From: Zavarzinia marina
Lineage (GTDB): Bacteria > Pseudomonadota > Alphaproteobacteria > Zavarziniales > Zavarziniaceae
Direction of reading: 5' to 3'
Length of the DNA: 64,000 bases
Assembly: GCF_021568905.1 (NCBI RefSeq)
Contig: NZ_JAKGSB010000001.1
Span: 1 to 64,000 of the forward strand
The notes under the pieces were generated by a model, which made no database searches, was not told where the DNA came from, and worked only from the letters and a program-made list of their open reading frames with translations. Position numbers and translations under genes: made by a program. Positions 25,876-35,128 of the stretch are shown one piece after another. Every line of letters starts with the position of its first letter. Position 1 is the first letter of the stretch.

Positions 25876-28800
25876 TCAGGACGGCGGCGCGCCGCCGTCC
25901 ATTTCGCGCTGCAATTCCAGCACACGGTCCAGCCCGGCCGGATCGCTCAGGCGCAGCGCCTTTACCATGCCGGCCCGTGCGGCCTCCGCCTCGTCGCGCT
26001 CCCGTGACAGGCCCTGGCCCCTGGCCGAAAGCCGTTCCACCGCGCGCATCAGATTGGGCAGGGCGTCCGCCGGCGTCGTGGTGGCAAGGCCCAGCATGAG
26101 ATCGGCCCGGCCGGATCCCAGCGCGGAACCCTTCAAATACCAATCCGCCGCCTGGGTCGCATCGGCCGCGCGCTTGCCCAATTCGACCGCCGCCTCGCCA
26201 TCGCCGAGCGACAGCGCCTTTTCCAGAAGCGCCCGCGCCTGATCGGGCCTGTGGCGCGCCAGCCGGACCATGGCGGCCGGATAGTCGCGGGCCACCGCTG
26301 CCTCCAGAAGCTTCACGGCGGCACCGGTCTGGCCCAGGCGCAGAAGGGCCATGGCTTCCTGATGGATGTAACGTGGCTCGTCCGGTTGGGCGGCGGCCGC
26401 CGCCGCGCAGGCCGCGATCAGGGGATCGCCCTCCGCCGGCAGGGCGGGGAAGGGCAGGGGATCGGGCAGGGCGACGCCGGCCGAGACCATCGGATCCAGC
26501 GGATCGGCCGCGCCGGCATCGCAGGTCATGGCCGGCGGCGTGCCGGGAACCGGTGGGGCGGGCGGCGCGTCCAGGAAGGCGGCGATCCGCTCCGCCGCGG
26601 TCAGGCCACGGCGCGTGCTGGCGCGCAGCAGGTCGATGACATCGCCGTCGGGCCGCGTGACCGCCGGCGCCAGATCGAACCAGCGCACGCGCGCCCCCGC
26701 CGGCCCGCCCATATTGATGCCGGCGACCATCAGCGTGCCGGGCAGCAGGGCCAGGGGACCGCTGCTGGCATAGCGCCGGGCATAGGTGGCGCCGGTCGCC
26801 GGGTCGAACAGGGCGATCATGCCGTGGTTGGTCGCGGCGGCGGCAAGCCCGCCGTGGCGCGCGAAAGTGATGTGCTCGATCGCATCAAGCTCGTCCAGAT
26901 CGCTGCCGGGCACCAGGTCCATGTCGCGCAGAAGGCGCCCGGCGGCGAGGTCGAGATGCTGGACATCGCCGCCGCCGAAGCCGATCAGCGCCTCGGTCCG
27001 GCCCGGCGCGATGGCGAAGGCGCTCGGGTTTTCGCGCAGGCCATGGATCCGCCGCAGCACCCCGCCGGTCGTGCCATCGAAGACCGTGAGGGTGCCTTCG
27101 CCGGTATAGGCGGCCAACATCGTGCCATCGGCGGTGAAAGCGGGCAGGGGATTGAACTGCTTCTGGACCGGCAGGGCGGCGATGACCGCCTTCCGGTCGA
27201 TGTCGTAGAGCACGCCGCCGTCCCACCAGAACAGGGCCAGGCGCTTGCCGTCCGGGCTCAGCGCCAGGCCGGTGAAGGTGGCGCCTTCGGGCGCCGGCCC
27301 GGTCAGCACCTTGGCCCCGGTCTCGGTGTCGATCACGTCGACCCGCTTGCTCTCTACCGGGATCGCGGCGATGCGCCGCCCGGCGGCATCGCTGGCGATC
27401 TGGAGATAGAGTTCGTCGCCGAGTCCCGGCAGCGGGTCGGACAGGGCGCCGGTCGCGATATCCATGCGCCGCAGGCCGCCGCGCCGATAGACGGCCATCA
27501 GGCTTCTGCCGTCGTCGGCCGGGACGGCGGCGGCGATATATTCGGAACCCTGGCCGAAGGCAACGCCGGTGGACTGGTCCATCACCGTCTGCGGCAGGAT
27601 GTGGGACAGGTCGATCAGTGAAATCAGCCCTTCCCGGTCGATCAGCGCGGCCCGCCGCCCGCCGCCGACGATGCGGTCCCAGAAGCCCCGCCCGGTGCCG
27701 AGGTCGGACCGCATCACGCGGCGTTGCAGGTCCAGGTTCCAGATCTCGATGCCGTGCTCGTGGGTGGCGATGACGGCAACGCCCGCTTCCTCGAACCAGA
27801 GGTGTTGGGTGGCGTCGGCGATACCCATGGGCACGGTCGACTGCAGGGCGAAATCGATGTTCGGTGTCCAGGTGGTCAGGTCGCGTCCGAAGGCCAGCAA
27901 GCCGTCGCCGATCCGCCGGAACAGGATGCCGGCGCCGACCGGGGCATCGGGCCGCGCCGCCACGAGGGCACCGTCAGCCCCCGCCAGCACCGCGAAACCA
28001 TATTGATCGGCGACCGCGACATGGGCGCGGTCGGCCGATACGGCGATGCGCGTCACTTCCTGTTCCGCCAGCGCCGTGGTGCGCCACAGCAGGCGGCCGT
28101 CCCGGGGGTCGAAGGCAATGACGTCACCTTCGCCGGTCCCGGCGACGGCGAAATCCGGCGCCACGACGCGAAGCGCCGAAACATAGCCTTCGACCGGCAG
28201 GGTATAGGCCTGCTTGCCCCCGGCCAGCGGCCAGGCGCGGATGCCACCTTCGAAGCGCGAGGCGATCACCAGCGTGCCGTCCGTCGAGAGAGCGGCACCG
28301 GCCACCTGATCGCCGCCCTCGAAAGTGGCGACCACCGCGCCGTCCGTCAGGTTTCGCAGTTCGAGGCCATGGTCCCCGGTCACGGTCAGCACAAGGTCGG
28401 GTCCGACGAAACGAGCCAGCGTAACCGTGCCGGTGCCGATGGCGAAACTGTCGATGAAGCGTCCGCTGTCCATGTCGATGACATGCAGCGTGCCCTTGCC
28501 GTCGCCCACAACGGCCCGCGCGCCGTCGTCGGAGATAGAGATGTCGCCGGCGAAATTGTCTTGGCCGGGCATGCGGATGGTCGCGATCAGAATGTCCTGG
28601 TCCAGCGCCTGGCGCGCGGTCTCGACGGCGGCGGGCACCAGGGGGCGGGGCGGTTCCTCGCCGGGGCTGGGCAGGGCTTCGACCAGTAGGGCCATGGCGC
28701 GGTCACCGGCGCCTTCGGTCATGGCGGCCTGGGCCTTTTCGGTCAGGGCACGGGACATGGATTCCTGGGCGTCGATGCGGCGCCGGTCGGCCTCGTCGGC

Positions 28801-30933
28801 ATTGCGTTCGGCGATCACCGCCTGGCGCTCGGCCTCCGCCTGGCCGGTGAAGCCGAACCAGGCGCCGACACCGGCACCCGCCGCCAGCACGGCCAGCACG
28901 GCGGCGGTCAGGCGCAGGCGGCGCAGGCGCCGCTTCTCGGCGGCGGCGGCACTGGTCGAGGAAATCTCGATGAATTCGGCCAGCGAAGGCGGCAGTTCCG
29001 CGCCGCGCCGGGCCAGCAGATCCTCCGCCTCCGACAGGGCCAGACCCTTCTGGAGGAGAAGGGTGGCGTCGCGCTCGCGCTGGGTCCAGGTCGCGGCGGC
29101 GGCCTCGATCCTTGCGCGGCGCTCGATGTCGTCGCGGTCGTGGGCGATCTGTTCGGCGGCGCGCGGCCAATGGGTGATCAGGGCTTCATGGGCGAGGCGC
29201 ACCCGCTCGCCCTCGACCACGAGGAGACGGGCTTCGACCAGGGTCGAAATCAGATGATCCGCCGCGGCCGACAGCGCCAGATCCTCGCGCGCCACCGGGC
29301 GCGAGGTGGCATTGCCGTGGCCGCCCTGGCCGACGGTGACGAGCTGGCGCAGCAGGGCGGGGAAGGCGGCACGCTCCGCATCCGACAAGTCGGCATGGAC
29401 CGCCTCGGCGCGCCGCGCCAACGCGCCTTCGAGGCCGTCCAGTCGCTCGTAGGCGGCGAAGGTCAGCAGACCCTCCGGGCTCCGCTCCCGCCACATCTGG
29501 TCGAGCAGGAAGGAGAGCAGGGGCAGGGCGCCCGGCGCCGACAGCGCGGCGGCGCGGATCACTTCGTCCAGCGCCTCCCCGGTCTCGGTCCGCGCCTCGA
29601 AACGAAGCCCGGCCTCGAAGGCGGGCAGGCGGACGATCTCGCCCACCTCGGCATCGCTGGGCGGCAGCAGGAGGAAACGTGCTTCCCCATCCGACAGGGT
29701 GGCGAGGCGCGGCACCGTCGCCAGCAGGTCGAAGAAATCGGCGCGCATGGTGGCGACGACCCAGACCACGCCGGAGCCGGCCAATCGCTCCAGGGCTTCG
29801 ATGAAACGGCTGCGGGCCTCGTCGCCGATCTGTTCCTGGGTGAAGAGTTCCTCGAGCTGGTCGACGACGACGAGAAGCCGCGCCTCCGCCCCCTCCAGCA
29901 GACCGGCCGCCTTGCCGGCGGCCTCGAGCCCGAGGCGGATCACCTCGACCAGATCGCCGCTCGTCGGCGACAGGCCGAGGCCGGCGATCTCCGGCAGGGC
30001 GTCGGCGCCGAGAAGGGCGGTGGTCAGGGCGCCCAGGGGTTCGGCCCCGCCCTCCGACGGTTTCACGATCAGATGGCGGGTCAGGGCGACGCGGCCGATC
30101 ATGCCGGGCAGCTTCAGATCCGGCAGCAGGCCCGCCTTCACCAGCGACGATTTGCCGGAACCGGACGCGCCCATGACCAGGACGAAGGCCTTGTCCCGCG
30201 CGGCCTGACGTTGGAGCAATTCGCGCAATTCGTTCCGGGCGCGGGTGCGGCCGAAGAAGACGCCGGCATGTTCCGGCTCGAAGGACAGCAGGCCGCGATA
30301 GGGCGGCTGGTGCCAGCGCACCTCGCCCGCCACGCGCTCGCCGTCGGCGGACAGGCCGCGCAGGCGCCGGCGCAGCAATTCGCGCAGATGGTCTTCCAGC
30401 AAGGCTTCGAATTCGGCGCTGGCGGCGAATTCCCAGAAGGCGGCGGTGAAGCCGCCCTCGGCATCGCGGGTCCAGCGCGCCATGAAATCCTCCACGAGGC
30501 GGCGCTGGCGGCGCGCTTCCTCGAGGCGGGCGTCGTCGTCGAGATCGGCGGCGAGGGGGGCGTTCTTTCGATAGAGCAGCAGGTCGGGCCGCTTGACGGC
30601 GCGAAAGCCCGCCAGCGCATCCTCGAATTCCCATTCGGTGCCGGTCACCGGCTGGCCGGAAATGGCGCCCTGGAAACGGTCGCGCGGCAGGATGACGCCG
30701 AGGCGGGACCACAGGATGCAGACCACCAGATCGGTCTCGCGCGGGGGGACGATATTGTCCTGGAAATGGGCGCCGGCGGTCAGCGGCTCGCGCTCCCAGA
30801 GCACGGGCTCGACGATGAAATGATAAGCGAATTCCCGCGCGAGACGGCGGATCAGCCGTTCGGCGATGAGCCGTTCCGGCCGCACGTCGGCCGGCGAAGA
30901 GACGAAGATCCTGATTTTTTGCCGTTCCGCCAT
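25876..30933 (-). CDS. Giant STAND NTPase: DUF4062/TIR-like, nSTAND1, transmembrane segment, WD40-like repeats
   Basis: A single 1,685-residue protein. Residues 5-125 resemble the DUF4062/TIR-like fold (IRIFVSSPADVRPERLIAERL; TDLVVCILWSRLG; TGTEWEFEDAL). Residues ~215-600 form a STAND NTPase of the nSTAND1 type: entry motif YRGLLSFEPEHAGVFFGR, Walker A GASGSGKSS (255-263), Walker B LLVVVDQLEELF (353-364), then ATMRADFFD and a winged-helix-like part with HEALITHWPRA. A transmembrane helix lies at 674-696, followed by a charged linker, irregular beta-propeller repeats (about 785-1420) and helical TPR/Sel1-like repeats (about 1500-1660). Such proteins are sensor-switches in signalling or antiviral defence; the input and output here are unknown. 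No mobile gene adjoins it. Confidence 0.88.
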   Translation of the reverse strand: MAERQKIRIFVSSPADVRPERLIAERLIRRLAREFAYHFIVEPVLWEREPLTAGAHFQDNIVPPRETDLVVCILWSRLGVILPRDRFQGAISGQPVTGTEWEFEDALAGFRAVKRPDLLLYRKNAPLAADLDDDARLEEARRQRRLVEDFMARWTRDAEGGFTAAFWEFAASAEFEALLEDHLRELLRRRLRGLSADGERVAGEVRWHQPPYRGLLSFEPEHAGVFFGRTRARNELRELLQRQAARDKAFVLVMGASGSGKSSLVKAGLLPDLKLPGMIGRVALTRHLIVKPSEGGAEPLGALTTALLGADALPEIAGLGLSPTSGDLVEVIRLGLEAAGKAAGLLEGAEARLLVVVDQLEELFTQEQIGDEARSRFIEALERLAGSGVVWVVATMRADFFDLLATVPRLATLSDGEARFLLLPPSDAEVGEIVRLPAFEAGLRFEARTETGEALDEVIRAAALSAPGALPLLSFLLDQMWRERSPEGLLTFAAYERLDGLEGALARRAEAVHADLSDAERAAFPALLRQLVTVGQGGHGNATSRPVAREDLALSAAADHLISTLVEARLLVVEGERVRLAHEALITHWPRAAEQIAHDRDDIERRARIEAAAATWTQRERDATLLLQKGLALSEAEDLLARRGAELPPSLAEFIEISSTSAAAAEKRRLRRLRLTAAVLAVLAAGAGVGAWFGFTGQAEAERQAVIAERNADEADRRRIDAQESMSRALTEKAQAAMTEGAGDRAMALLVEALPSPGEEPPRPLVPAAVETARQALDQDILIATIRMPGQDNFAGDISISDDGARAVVGDGKGTLHVIDMDSGRFIDSFAIGTGTVTLARFVGPDLVLTVTGDHGLELRNLTDGAVVATFEGGDQVAGAALSTDGTLVIASRFEGGIRAWPLAGGKQAYTLPVEGYVSALRVVAPDFAVAGTGEGDVIAFDPRDGRLLWRTTALAEQEVTRIAVSADRAHVAVADQYGFAVLAGADGALVAARPDAPVGAGILFRRIGDGLLAFGRDLTTWTPNIDFALQSTVPMGIADATQHLWFEEAGVAVIATHEHGIEIWNLDLQRRVMRSDLGTGRGFWDRIVGGGRRAALIDREGLISLIDLSHILPQTVMDQSTGVAFGQGSEYIAAAVPADDGRSLMAVYRRGGLRRMDIATGALSDPLPGLGDELYLQIASDAAGRRIAAIPVESKRVDVIDTETGAKVLTGPAPEGATFTGLALSPDGKRLALFWWDGGVLYDIDRKAVIAALPVQKQFNPLPAFTADGTMLAAYTGEGTLTVFDGTTGGVLRRIHGLRENPSAFAIAPGRTEALIGFGGGDVQHLDLAAGRLLRDMDLVPGSDLDELDAIEHITFARHGGLAAAATNHGMIALFDPATGATYARRYASSGPLALLPGTLMVAGINMGGPAGARVRWFDLAPAVTRPDGDVIDLLRASTRRGLTAAERIAAFLDAPPAPPVPGTPPAMTCDAGAADPLDPMVSAGVALPDPLPFPALPAEGDPLIAACAAAAAAQPDEPRYIHQEAMALLRLGQTGAAVKLLEAAVARDYPAAMVRLARHRPDQARALLEKALSLGDGEAAVELGKRAADATQAADWYLKGSALGSGRADLMLGLATTTPADALPNLMRAVERLSARGQGLSRERDEAEAARAGMVKALRLSDPAGLDRVLELQREMDGGAPPS
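25879..25900. terminator. 22-bp perfect palindrome at the purU/STAND convergent end
   Basis: A perfect GC-rich palindrome (GGACGGCGGC and its complement, two central bases shared) overlaps the last codons of the STAND gene, 7 bp beyond the purU stop. It can form a hairpin in either transcript and is the likely bidirectional 3'-end signal. Confidence 0.55.
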
Positions 30934-31010
30934 CGCCGTTCTTTCGGACGATTCGCCACGCCCCCGATCCTAGGCGGCGAGCATAGCGGCGGCAGTGAGG
31001 GAATTCACTT

Positions 31011-31038
31011 CCCCGGCACGGGGGGAACCGTGCCGGGG
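31011..31038 (-). terminator. Hairpin after the Tsx-like channel gene
   Basis: CCCCGGCACGG and CCGTGCCGGGG form an 11-bp stem around a 6-nt loop, 11 bp after the channel gene stop and 78 bp before the STAND start. No T-run follows on the minus strand. It probably ends or limits the channel transcript and insulates the STAND gene. Confidence 0.6.
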
Positions 31039-31048
31039 GTGGGCGCCA

Positions 31049-31939
31049 TTACCAGTGGAATTCGACGACCAGCTGCGGCACCGAGGCTTCGGTGCCGACG
31101 GCCGTGAATTTCGGGTCATTGCCGAATTTGTTCTTCCACCACTGATAGCCGAGGCCCAGGTAGAAGTGGCCCTTCTCGGCACCCAGGTTGGGGCCGATAT
31201 CGGCCAGCAGCGCGGATTCGACCAGATATTCGATCGCGGTCGCCTGGCCGAAGCCATTGTCGCCCTTCTCGCCGGTCACGGTGAAGAAGCCCTTGAACTT
31301 GAACGGCAGGCCGACCTCGAAGGGGATGCCCCAGGCGCCGGCGACGCGCCACGTCGGATCGAAATCGTCGGGCTGGTTCAGGATGCCGTTGTAATTGTGC
31401 TCGAAATAGGCCTGCAGACCGATATTGGCGAACCCGGGGACGTCGAAGTCGATGGTCGGGCCGATGACGAACTTGCGCACGCGCGCATTGAAGGCGGCAT
31501 CCTTGTAGGACAGGTCGGTGCCGAAGGTCAGGCCGATGTCGCGGATGATGCCGCCGTATTCGGCGCCGAAGATCTTCGACGAGCTGAGGGTCTCGCGGAA
31601 GACGAAATAGATTTCCTTCGCCGCCTTGGAGCCGTCCTTGCTGGCCTCCTCGTTCTTGCTGAGGCCGGCCAGCACGTCGAGGTTCATGAAGGTCGTGCCA
31701 TAGGTCCAGCCATGGGTATGGCCCAACTGGAAGATGATCTTCGCCACGTCCTTGGGATTGGCCGGTTCCTGGTAATCGATGCCGTAGCGCAGAGCGGCGA
31801 AAGTGTCGCTCCACTGGATGATGTCGGCCTTGGCGCCGCCGGCGCCGGTCATCGTCGGGCCGGTCAGGGCCGCGCCGGCCACCAGGGCGCCCGCGGCCAG
31901 ACGGAACAGCCCGCCCTTCAATCTTTCAATCGCCCCCAT
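31049..31939 (-). CDS. Tsx-like nucleoside-specific outer-membrane channel
   Basis: A 296-residue exported protein. Signal peptide: basic start MGAIERLKGG, hydrophobic core LAAGALVAGAALTG, cleavage near GGAKA. The mature part alternates beta strands and ends in aromatic residues (VVEFHW), as outer-membrane barrels do, with GLGYQWWKNKFG and a DIIQWSDTFAALRYGIDY start resembling the Tsx/OmpK family. Tsx channels carry nucleosides and related bases across the outer membrane. AAGGAG eight bases upstream fixes ATG 31939; the ATG at 31957 precedes that site. Lying behind the NCS2 permease and urate oxidase, it is probably the outer-membrane entry for purines. Confidence 0.8.
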   Translation of the reverse strand: MGAIERLKGGLFRLAAGALVAGAALTGPTMTGAGGAKADIIQWSDTFAALRYGIDYQEPANPKDVAKIIFQLGHTHGWTYGTTFMNLDVLAGLSKNEEASKDGSKAAKEIYFVFRETLSSSKIFGAEYGGIIRDIGLTFGTDLSYKDAAFNARVRKFVIGPTIDFDVPGFANIGLQAYFEHNYNGILNQPDDFDPTWRVAGAWGIPFEVGLPFKFKGFFTVTGEKGDNGFGQATAIEYLVESALLADIGPNLGAEKGHFYLGLGYQWWKNKFGNDPKFTAVGTEASVPQLVVEFHW

Positions 31940-32076
31940 TGAACCCACTCCTTGCATCTAGATCGGTTTGACGTGTTGGCCTCGCAGCCCTGCAATTCCG
32001 CATTCCCGGGGCGTTTCCCGTCGCGATGTTGCGCGACATTTTTTTGACGCTTGATCTTGCGCCTTCAAGAAAGGTG

Positions 32077-32122
32077 CCAATGATCCGTGCAGTTCTGAAC
32101 GCGGATTAGATCATTGGTTTTT
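32077..32122. promoter_or_regulatory. 9-bp inverted repeat with inner stem and T-run
   Basis: CCAATGATC (32077-32085) pairs with GATCATTGG (32109-32117), and ATCCG/CGGAT can pair inside as an alternative. TTTTT follows on the plus strand. In the channel mRNA (minus strand) it would lie in the 5' leader, 138-178 bases before the start codon; it may equally be an operator for a purine-responsive regulator. Confidence 0.5.
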
Positions 32123-32241
32123 ATATGCTATTTCCAATTTCTCTCTTTTTCCGGGTTCCGGTCCTGTATGTACGTGAGAAGCGGTGGCTAAAAAGAGGGC
32201 AAAACTGGAAATATGCATGCATGATTTTTGGCGGTAGGTGA

Positions 32242-32279
32242 CCACCGCCGGCCAAGACCGGCGATGGTCGTGGCGGTGG
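32242..32279 (-). terminator. Hairpin after the NCS2 permease gene
   Basis: CCACCGCC and GGCGGTGG form an 8-bp stem directly after the permease stop, with a smaller GCCGG/CCGGC hairpin inside the loop. There is no T-run on the minus strand, so factor-independent termination is uncertain. Confidence 0.5.
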
Positions 32280-32280
32280 A

Positions 32281-33699
32281 TCAGACGTGTTCGCTGGCGG
32301 CGGCGCCGGCGGCTTCAGCCTCGGCCGAGGCCTTGTCGCCCAGGCCGTTGAAGAACAGGTTGAGCAGCAGGGCGACCAGGGCGGCGAGCAGGATGCCGGA
32401 CTCCAGCAGCGGGTGCAGGGCGTGCGGCAGGTGCTTGAAGAAATTGGGCGCGACCAGCGGGATCATGCCGAAGCCGACCGAAATGGCGACGACGAACTGA
32501 TTGTTCGGCTGGCTCTTGAAATCGACGTTGGCGAGGATGCGCACGCCGGTGGCGGCAACCATGCCGAACATCACGATGCCGGCACCGCCCAGCACCACCG
32601 TGGGCACGGCCTCGACCAGGGCGGCCAGCTTGGGCATGAGGCCGAGCGCCAGCATGATGGCGCCGCCGGCGGCGGTGACGTAGCGCGTGCGCACGCCGGT
32701 GACGCCGACCAGCCCGACGTTCTGCGAGAAGGACGTATAGGGGAAGGTGTTGAAGATACCGCCGATCAGGGTGCCGAGGCCGTCGGCCCGCAGCCCCTTG
32801 GTCAGGGACGCGCGGTCCACCGTCTTGCCGGTCAGTTCGCCGAGCGCCAGGAACATGCCGGTCGATTCGATCATGACGACGATCATGACGAGGCACATGG
32901 TCAGGCTGGCGACCACGTCGAACTGGGGCATGCCGAAGGCGAAGGGCACCACGACGCCGAACCAGGGGGCGTCCGCCACCTTGTCGAAATGCATCAGGCC
33001 GAAGGCGGTCGCCACGGCACCGCCGACGATGATGCCGATCAGCACCGCGACATTGCGCACGAAACCCTTGCCCCAGCGGGTCAGGGCCAGGATGACGATC
33101 AGCACGAAGAGCGCGAGGGCGAGACCGCCGACCTGTCCATAGGCCGGATTGGCGAAATCGCCGAGCTGCTGCACCGGTGCCCCGTCGACCACGCGCTCGG
33201 CCATGGACTTCAGGGTGGGCAGCCCGCCGCCGGCCCAGTTGATGCCGACGCGCATCAGGCTGATGCCGATCACCAGGATGATGGTGCCGGTGACGACCGG
33301 CGGAAAGAAGCGCAGCAGGCGCGAGACGAAGGGCGCCACCAGGAGGCCGAAGATGCCGGCGACGATGACCGCGCCATAGATGCCGAGCAGCCCGAGGTCG
33401 GGATTGTTGGCCATGGACAGCATGGGCCCGACGGCGGCGAATGTGACCCCCATCATCACGGGCAGGCGGATGCCGACGCCCGGAAGGCCCAGGGACTGGA
33501 TCAGCGTGGCGATGCCGCAGGCGAAGAGGTCCGCGTTGATCAGGGCCGAGACCTGTTCGGGGCTCAGCTTCAGGGCGCGACCGATGATCAGGGGCACGGC
33601 CACGGCGCCCGCATACATCACGAGGACGTGCTGGAGACCGAGCGTGAAGAGCCGGGGGGCCGGTAGCTTCTCGTCCACGGGATGTACGGCTGTACTCAT
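32281..33699 (-). CDS. NCS2 purine permease (urate/xanthine:H+ symporter)
   Basis: A 472-residue inner-membrane transporter of the nucleobase-cation symporter-2 family with about 12-14 hydrophobic segments. The family signature FNTFPYTSFSQNVGLVGVTG and the motif MCLVMIVVMIESTGMFLALGELTG are clear. XanQ, UacT and similar proteins share these; the location between urate oxidase and a nucleoside channel favours urate or xanthine. AAGGAAC eight bases upstream supports ATG 33699. It lies 61 bp after the urate oxidase gene in the same orientation. Confidence 0.92.
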   Translation of the reverse strand: MSTAVHPVDEKLPAPRLFTLGLQHVLVMYAGAVAVPLIIGRALKLSPEQVSALINADLFACGIATLIQSLGLPGVGIRLPVMMGVTFAAVGPMLSMANNPDLGLLGIYGAVIVAGIFGLLVAPFVSRLLRFFPPVVTGTIILVIGISLMRVGINWAGGGLPTLKSMAERVVDGAPVQQLGDFANPAYGQVGGLALALFVLIVILALTRWGKGFVRNVAVLIGIIVGGAVATAFGLMHFDKVADAPWFGVVVPFAFGMPQFDVVASLTMCLVMIVVMIESTGMFLALGELTGKTVDRASLTKGLRADGLGTLIGGIFNTFPYTSFSQNVGLVGVTGVRTRYVTAAGGAIMLALGLMPKLAALVEAVPTVVLGGAGIVMFGMVAATGVRILANVDFKSQPNNQFVVAISVGFGMIPLVAPNFFKHLPHALHPLLESGILLAALVALLLNLFFNGLGDKASAEAEAAGAAASEHV

Positions 33700-33760
33700 G
33701 GGGCAACGTTCCTTGTCAGTATGGGCCGGTCGTTTCGGGCCTCTTCGGTTGGGAAAGGGG

Positions 33761-34984
33761 TCAGTTGACGGCGGCAGCGCCGTCCTGGAACCAGCGGGCC
33801 AGGCGGCGGCGCTCGTCGATGGTCATTTCGGTGATGTTCGAAGGCGGCATGGCATGGGTCCAGACCGAGGCGACGAAGATCTGGTCGGCGTGCTTGCGCA
33901 CCGCTTCAGGCGTATCCAGGACGACGCCCTTGGGGGCGACATGGACGCCTTCCCAGACCGGCTCGGCCGTATGGCACATGGAACAGCGGCTGATCACGAT
34001 GTCGGCGGCATCGGCCAGGCCGACGGGCGCTTCGGCAACCGCGGCCGCGGGCATCAGGGCCGCGTCCTCCGCCGGGTCGATCGGCGTGACGCGGCTGATG
34101 GCGACGACGATCAGGGCGCAGACGCCGGCGATCCACCAGGTCCACCACGGCGCCGGCAGGCCCTTGTGCATCGTGTTGAAGAAGTGGCGGATCGACACCC
34201 CCATGACGATCAGCACGGCGAGGATCAGCCAGTTCAGCACGGCGCCGTAAGCCAGCGGATAATGGTTGGCGATCATCACGAAGACGACGGGCAGCGTGAT
34301 GTAGTTGTTGTGCATCGAGCGCTGCTTGCCCGTGCGGCCGAGGCTGGGGTCGGGCTTCTCGCCCTTCATCAGGGAGGCGACGACCCTGCGCTGGTTCGGG
34401 ATGATGACCATGAAGACATTGGCCGCCATCACCGTGCCCATCAGGGCGCCGGCCATCATGAAGGCGCCGCGCGGGCTGAAGATAAGGGTGAAGATCCAGG
34501 TGGCGAGCACGACGAAGCCGAAGCCGAAGATCGCCAGCCAGCCGTCGCTCTTGCTGAGCTGCGAGCGGCACAGCCCGTCGTAGATGCCATAGCCGAGCAC
34601 CAGCGAGCCGACCGAGATGGCGATCGCTTCCCACGTCTGCAGCGCCATGACCTGGGCATCGATCAGATAGAGCTGGGCGCCGAAGTAATAGACGAAGATC
34701 AGCAGGGCGAAGCCCGAAAGCCAGGTCGCATAGGCTTCCCATTTGAACCAGGTCAGTTCGTCCGGCATGTTCGACGGCGCGACCAGGAATTTCACCATGT
34801 GGTAGAAGCCGCCGCCGTGGACCTGCCAGGCTTCGCCGGCCGCGCCCTCGGGCAGGCCGGCGCGCGGCTTCAGGCTGCTGTCGAGGTGCACGAAATAGAA
34901 GGACGAGCCGATCCAGGCGATGCCGGCAATCACGTGCAGCCAGCGGATGCCCGCGCCAATCCATTCCCAGACTATCGGATCCAT
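33761..34984 (-). CDS. puuD: Membrane urate oxidase PuuD with C-terminal cytochrome c domain
   Basis: A 407-residue membrane protein with about eight transmembrane helices (residues 1-305) and a C-terminal c-type haem domain (about 325-407) with the CxxCH motif CSMCH and a Met-containing AMPPSN axial-ligand region. PuuD oxidises urate to 5-hydroxyisourate and passes electrons to the respiratory chain instead of making hydrogen peroxide, unlike soluble uricase. The N-terminus has WLHVIAGIAWIGSSFYFVHL typical of the family. It is divergent from a LysR regulator and leads the permease and channel genes. Confidence 0.95.
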   Translation of the reverse strand: MDPIVWEWIGAGIRWLHVIAGIAWIGSSFYFVHLDSSLKPRAGLPEGAAGEAWQVHGGGFYHMVKFLVAPSNMPDELTWFKWEAYATWLSGFALLIFVYYFGAQLYLIDAQVMALQTWEAIAISVGSLVLGYGIYDGLCRSQLSKSDGWLAIFGFGFVVLATWIFTLIFSPRGAFMMAGALMGTVMAANVFMVIIPNQRRVVASLMKGEKPDPSLGRTGKQRSMHNNYITLPVVFVMIANHYPLAYGAVLNWLILAVLIVMGVSIRHFFNTMHKGLPAPWWTWWIAGVCALIVVAISRVTPIDPAEDAALMPAAAVAEAPVGLADAADIVISRCSMCHTAEPVWEGVHVAPKGVVLDTPEAVRKHADQIFVASVWTHAMPPSNITEMTIDERRRLARWFQDGAAAVN

Positions 34985-35017
34985 TTTCCGGCCCCCGCTC
35001 AGCTTTCCGTCAACCCC

Positions 35018-35038
35018 GGCGCATTTTTTTTGTGCGCC
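35018..35038. promoter_or_regulatory. Inverted repeat with T-tract between puuD and the LysR gene
   Basis: GGCGCA and TGCGCC flank nine bases that are almost all T. The divergent space (34985-35128) is otherwise AT-rich and must hold both promoters and the LysR binding sites. This repeat is one candidate; LysR-type T-N11-A sites cannot be told apart by eye. Confidence 0.35.
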
Positions 35039-35128
35039 GCACTATTGCTACAGTTGCGTTGCGCTAAGAAAAGATTTTCACTGCCAATAGCACCTTCAAA
35101 TTTTTGCGAAGAATGTAAGGGGCAGCCT

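Larger units (their letters stand above)
31940..32280. promoter_or_regulatory. 341-bp intergenic region upstream of the Tsx-like gene
   Basis: This gap between the NCS2 permease stop and the channel start has no convincing gene. It is notably AT-rich in the middle (about 32030-32230), holds a 9-bp inverted repeat with a T-run (32077-32122), the self-complementary ATGCATGCAT (32213-32222) and a GC hairpin next to the permease stop. It must contain the channel promoter; the exact -35/-10 elements are not certain. Confidence 0.55.

Noticed and set aside
25876-30933. A defence island around the STAND protein
   Set aside because: Neighbours are purU and a nucleoside channel. No restriction, toxin-antitoxin, integrase or phage genes are visible in the window, so an island is not supported.
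33380-35128. Upstream extension of the LysR frame across puuD and the permease end
   Set aside because: It lies antisense to conserved membrane proteins and lacks any known domain. The GTG at 35129 has a good ribosome binding site and the normal LysR N-terminus.
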